Shown here in pieces: positions 6,539 through 7,516 of a stretch of 7,516 nucleotides of DNA. The translations under genes and the position numbers were made by a program. The stretch lies in contig QHZV01000202.1 in NCBI GenBank assembly GCA_003224785.1, positions 1 to 7,516 on the forward strand, in the 5' to 3' direction. The DNA comes from Acidobacteriota bacterium (GTDB taxonomy: Bacteria > Acidobacteriota > Terriglobia > Terriglobales > Acidobacteriaceae). Each line of letters begins with the position of its first letter. The first letter of the stretch is position 1. Below the pieces are notes generated by a model. It was not told the DNA's origin, did not search any database, and saw only the letters and a list, made by a program, of their open reading frames with translations.

Positions 6539-6581
6539 GTGCCCACTTCTCGGCCGCTTTTGCGACAAGTGGCAGGTGCAC
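6539..6581 (+). repeat. Imperfect palindrome, REP- or terminator-like
   Basis: CCACTT-C-TCG (6543-6552) pairs with CGA-C-AAGTGG (6563-6572) through one C/C mismatch, around a 10-base loop. GTGC (6539-6542) and GCAC (6578-6581) can extend the base. It starts 38 bases after the PilZ-SPOR stop codon and has no T-run. Its shape suits an interspersed REP-type element or a transcript-end hairpin; copy number cannot be judged from one window. Confidence 0.4.
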
Positions 6582-6655
6582 AACCTAAGGTTTCCTACAG
6601 TTCTGTCGCGCATACCTGATTCAGGCCACTCCGATTACAGTTTGCGCCGTATCAC

Positions 6656-6681
6656 GATTTTCTCCAGCGAACGGGAAAATC
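6656..6681. promoter_or_regulatory. Inverted repeat in the 6501-6874 gap
   Basis: GATTTTC (6656-6662) and GAAAATC (6675-6681) form a perfect 7-base inverted repeat with a 12-base centre, followed on the plus strand by a short TTT. It lies in the gene-free stretch 6501-6874, which otherwise has no credible coding sequence. It could be a weak terminator or a protein-binding site. Confidence 0.3.
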
Positions 6682-6751
6682 TTTCCGTGTTTGCTATGGC
6701 GTTTTCGACAGCCTCATTCTCGTGGGCGCAACTCCTTCGGGCAGCAAGTGT

Positions 6752-6787
6752 TATTGCATTGTGAAGTTTGGAGTGGCTCTTGCAATA
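6752..6787. promoter_or_regulatory. Inverted repeat upstream of the small-protein gene
   Basis: TATTGCA (6752-6758) and TGCAATA (6781-6787) are perfect 7-base arms separated by 22 bases, about 90 bases before the start codon of the 58-residue protein. The wide spacing suits two operator half-sites or a long-loop hairpin. No strong -35/-10 pair is seen with it. Confidence 0.33.
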
Positions 6788-6822
6788 GGTAATTTCGGTA
6801 CACGAGGAGGCACACCAAACAC

Positions 6823-6844
6823 GGAATCAAGCGTCCCCGATTCC
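6823..6844 (+). promoter_or_regulatory. Leader hairpin before the small-protein Shine-Dalgarno
   Basis: GGAATC (6823-6828) pairs with GATTCC (6839-6844) around a 10-base loop. It ends 15 bases before the AAGGAGGT Shine-Dalgarno, leaving that site free. Placed here it could protect or modulate a short mRNA. Confidence 0.35.
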
Positions 6845-6874
6845 TATAAACCATCCAAAAGGAGGTACCGCGGC

Positions 6875-7051
6875 ATGCAAGAATTAACTCAGGAAAGGAC
6901 TAAGGAGCGTTGGATGGAATTATGCGAACAGGCCGCCGTAGAATCGGACTCTCAAAAACTGATGGCTCTGATCAGCGAAATCAACCGCATGCTCGACAGC
7001 AAGATGGAAGAACAACATGAGCCCCGCGCCGGCTTTAGCGTCGGCAGATGA
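6875..7051 (+). CDS. 58-residue small helical protein, unknown function
   Basis: The start at 6875 is set by a perfect AAGGAGGT eight bases upstream, the strongest ribosome binding site in the window. A longer frame from 6722 would cover a leader with hairpins and is not supported. The product is highly charged and largely helical: ERTKERWMELCEQAAVESD (about 7-25), then QKLMALISEINRML (27-40), followed by a charged tail. Two short amphipathic helices, a single cysteine (Cys17) and no signal peptide suggest a soluble cytoplasmic protein that binds a partner or itself. I do not recognise a named family. It runs tail-to-tail with the zinc-ribbon gene, 42 bases away. The strong translation signal argues that it is a real, well-expressed gene. 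Confidence 0.8.
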   Translation: MQELTQERTKERWMELCEQAAVESDSQKLMALISEINRMLDSKMEEQHEPRAGFSVGR

Positions 7052-7093
7052 GCTTACTGCCACTTGAGACCATGGCAGACAAACTCCTCGAAA

Positions 7094-7315
7094 TCAGCCA
7101 TCCTTGCGATAAAGAAGGTCCCGAATTGCTTGCCTCCGGGCCTCATTCGCTTCACTCTCAATCTTCCGCTGGATAGGATCGCTGCTACGCTTCGTTCCCG
7201 GTTCAGCAGCGTTCTCGACGCTGCAGTCCGGGCAGCGATTGGCAAAGCCCGGCTTGTCAGGCTTCAGCTCAAACTCCTCTGAACAAATAACGCAGACCTT
7301 GATCGGGTAGGCCAT
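7094..7315 (-). CDS. Small zinc-ribbon protein
   Basis: This 73-residue protein has two CxxC knuckles, CVIC (Cys8, Cys11) and CPDC (Cys28, Cys31), 16 residues apart, as in zinc ribbons. The second half is charged and helical (about 47-70: PIQRKIESEANEARRQAIRD is its core). It has no signal peptide, so a cytoplasmic nucleic-acid or protein-binding role is possible but not shown. The ATG at 7315 has GGAG four bases upstream. It lies 55 bases after the stop of the PEGA gene on the same strand and may be co-transcribed with it. The overlapping plus-strand frame has no comparable motif and is a shadow. The zinc-ribbon fold is likely; the function is unknown. Confidence 0.75.
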   Translation of the reverse strand: MAYPIKVCVICSEEFELKPDKPGFANRCPDCSVENAAEPGTKRSSDPIQRKIESEANEARRQAIRDLLYRKDG

Positions 7316-7370
7316 TGGAACTCCGCTGTGACTGCATGTGCTGCCACAAATTCTCCAAAACGATCTTCCG

Positions 7371-7516
7371 CTACTTTGGCTCTTCCATCTGAGGATTCCC
7401 AGATTTTACCAAGTCTGTCTTCAGCGTAAATTTCTGGTTCGGCGCGAGATCAATTTCGGTGTTGAAGGTTTCGTATCCGGGCAGCGTGATGGAAATCTTG
7501 CGATGTCCGGGCGCGA
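7371..7516 (-). CDS. PEGA-domain protein, C-terminal end (cut by window edge)
   Basis: The minus strand shows 47 codons and a TAG stop at 7371-7373. The visible sequence, APGHRKISITLPGYETF followed by NTEIDLAPNQKFTLKTDL, is the second half of a PEGA domain (pGxh.i.v...Gy..f pattern) with a short tail ending MEEPK. The tail codons GAAGAGCCAAAG are identical to those ending the PEGA remnant at 1798-1935, and 14 bases are shared exactly (1800-1813 and 7373-7386). The N-terminal part is outside the window, so signal peptide and other domains cannot be judged. It is probably followed in the same transcript by the zinc-ribbon gene. Confidence 0.75.
   Translation of the reverse strand, partial: APGHRKISITLPGYETFNTEIDLAPNQKFTLKTDLVKSGNPQMEEPK

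Noticed and set aside
7057..7078. CTGCCA/TGGCAG hairpin between the convergent small-protein and zinc-ribbon genes as a bidirectional terminator
   Set aside because: The stem is only 6 pairs with a 10-base loop and has no T-run on either strand; too weak to list as a feature.

Overview
The window looks like a piece of a mid-to-high GC bacterial chromosome. Acidobacteriota (Terriglobia/Koribacter-like) is my best guess. I infer this from the combination of secreted PEGA-domain proteins with a Gly-rich segment, a PilZ protein with a long Ala/Pro-rich linker, a small acidic/helical orphan protein with a perfect Shine-Dalgarno, and C5-pathway haem synthesis (hemL). No marker gene proves the placement. 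There are no rRNA or tRNA genes, CRISPR arrays, transposases or phage genes.

Layout. (1) 1-696, minus: the N-terminal 232 codons of hemL, cut by the window edge. (2) 697-1021: a gene-free stretch holding a strong plus-strand terminator-like hairpin with nested inverted repeats, possibly a small orphan RNA. (3) 3632 down to 1022, minus: a probable operon of Nudix hydrolase, VIT/CCC1-type Fe/Mn transporter, a small secreted protein of unknown function, a decayed PEGA-domain remnant, and an intact secreted PEGA-domain protein. The Nudix gene carries a one-base frameshift, and its end overlaps the start of the transporter gene. (4) 3633-3800: a divergent promoter region with an 11-bp direct repeat and two hairpins. 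(5) 3801-4673, plus: a patatin-like phospholipase of the RssA type. (6) 4917-6500, plus: a four-part membrane protein made of PilZ, one transmembrane helix, a long Ala/Pro-rich linker, a SPOR-like domain and an unrecognised C-terminal region. (7) 6501-6874: gene-free, with a REP/terminator-like hairpin and several inverted repeats leading into a 58-residue small protein with an ideal Shine-Dalgarno (6875-7051). (8) 7094-7315, minus: a small zinc-ribbon protein, preceded at the right edge (7371-7516, minus) by the C-terminus of another PEGA-domain protein.

How the genes fit together. Envelope themes dominate: two secreted PEGA proteins plus a PEGA remnant, a PilZ/SPOR protein that could couple c-di-GMP to the cell wall, a patatin lipase, and a metal transporter. 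The links are inferred from neighbourhood only; no complete pathway is encoded here. The points most worth checking are the Nudix frameshift, the PEGA remnant fused in frame behind a stop codon, the PilZ-SPOR architecture, and the structured element at 840-961.
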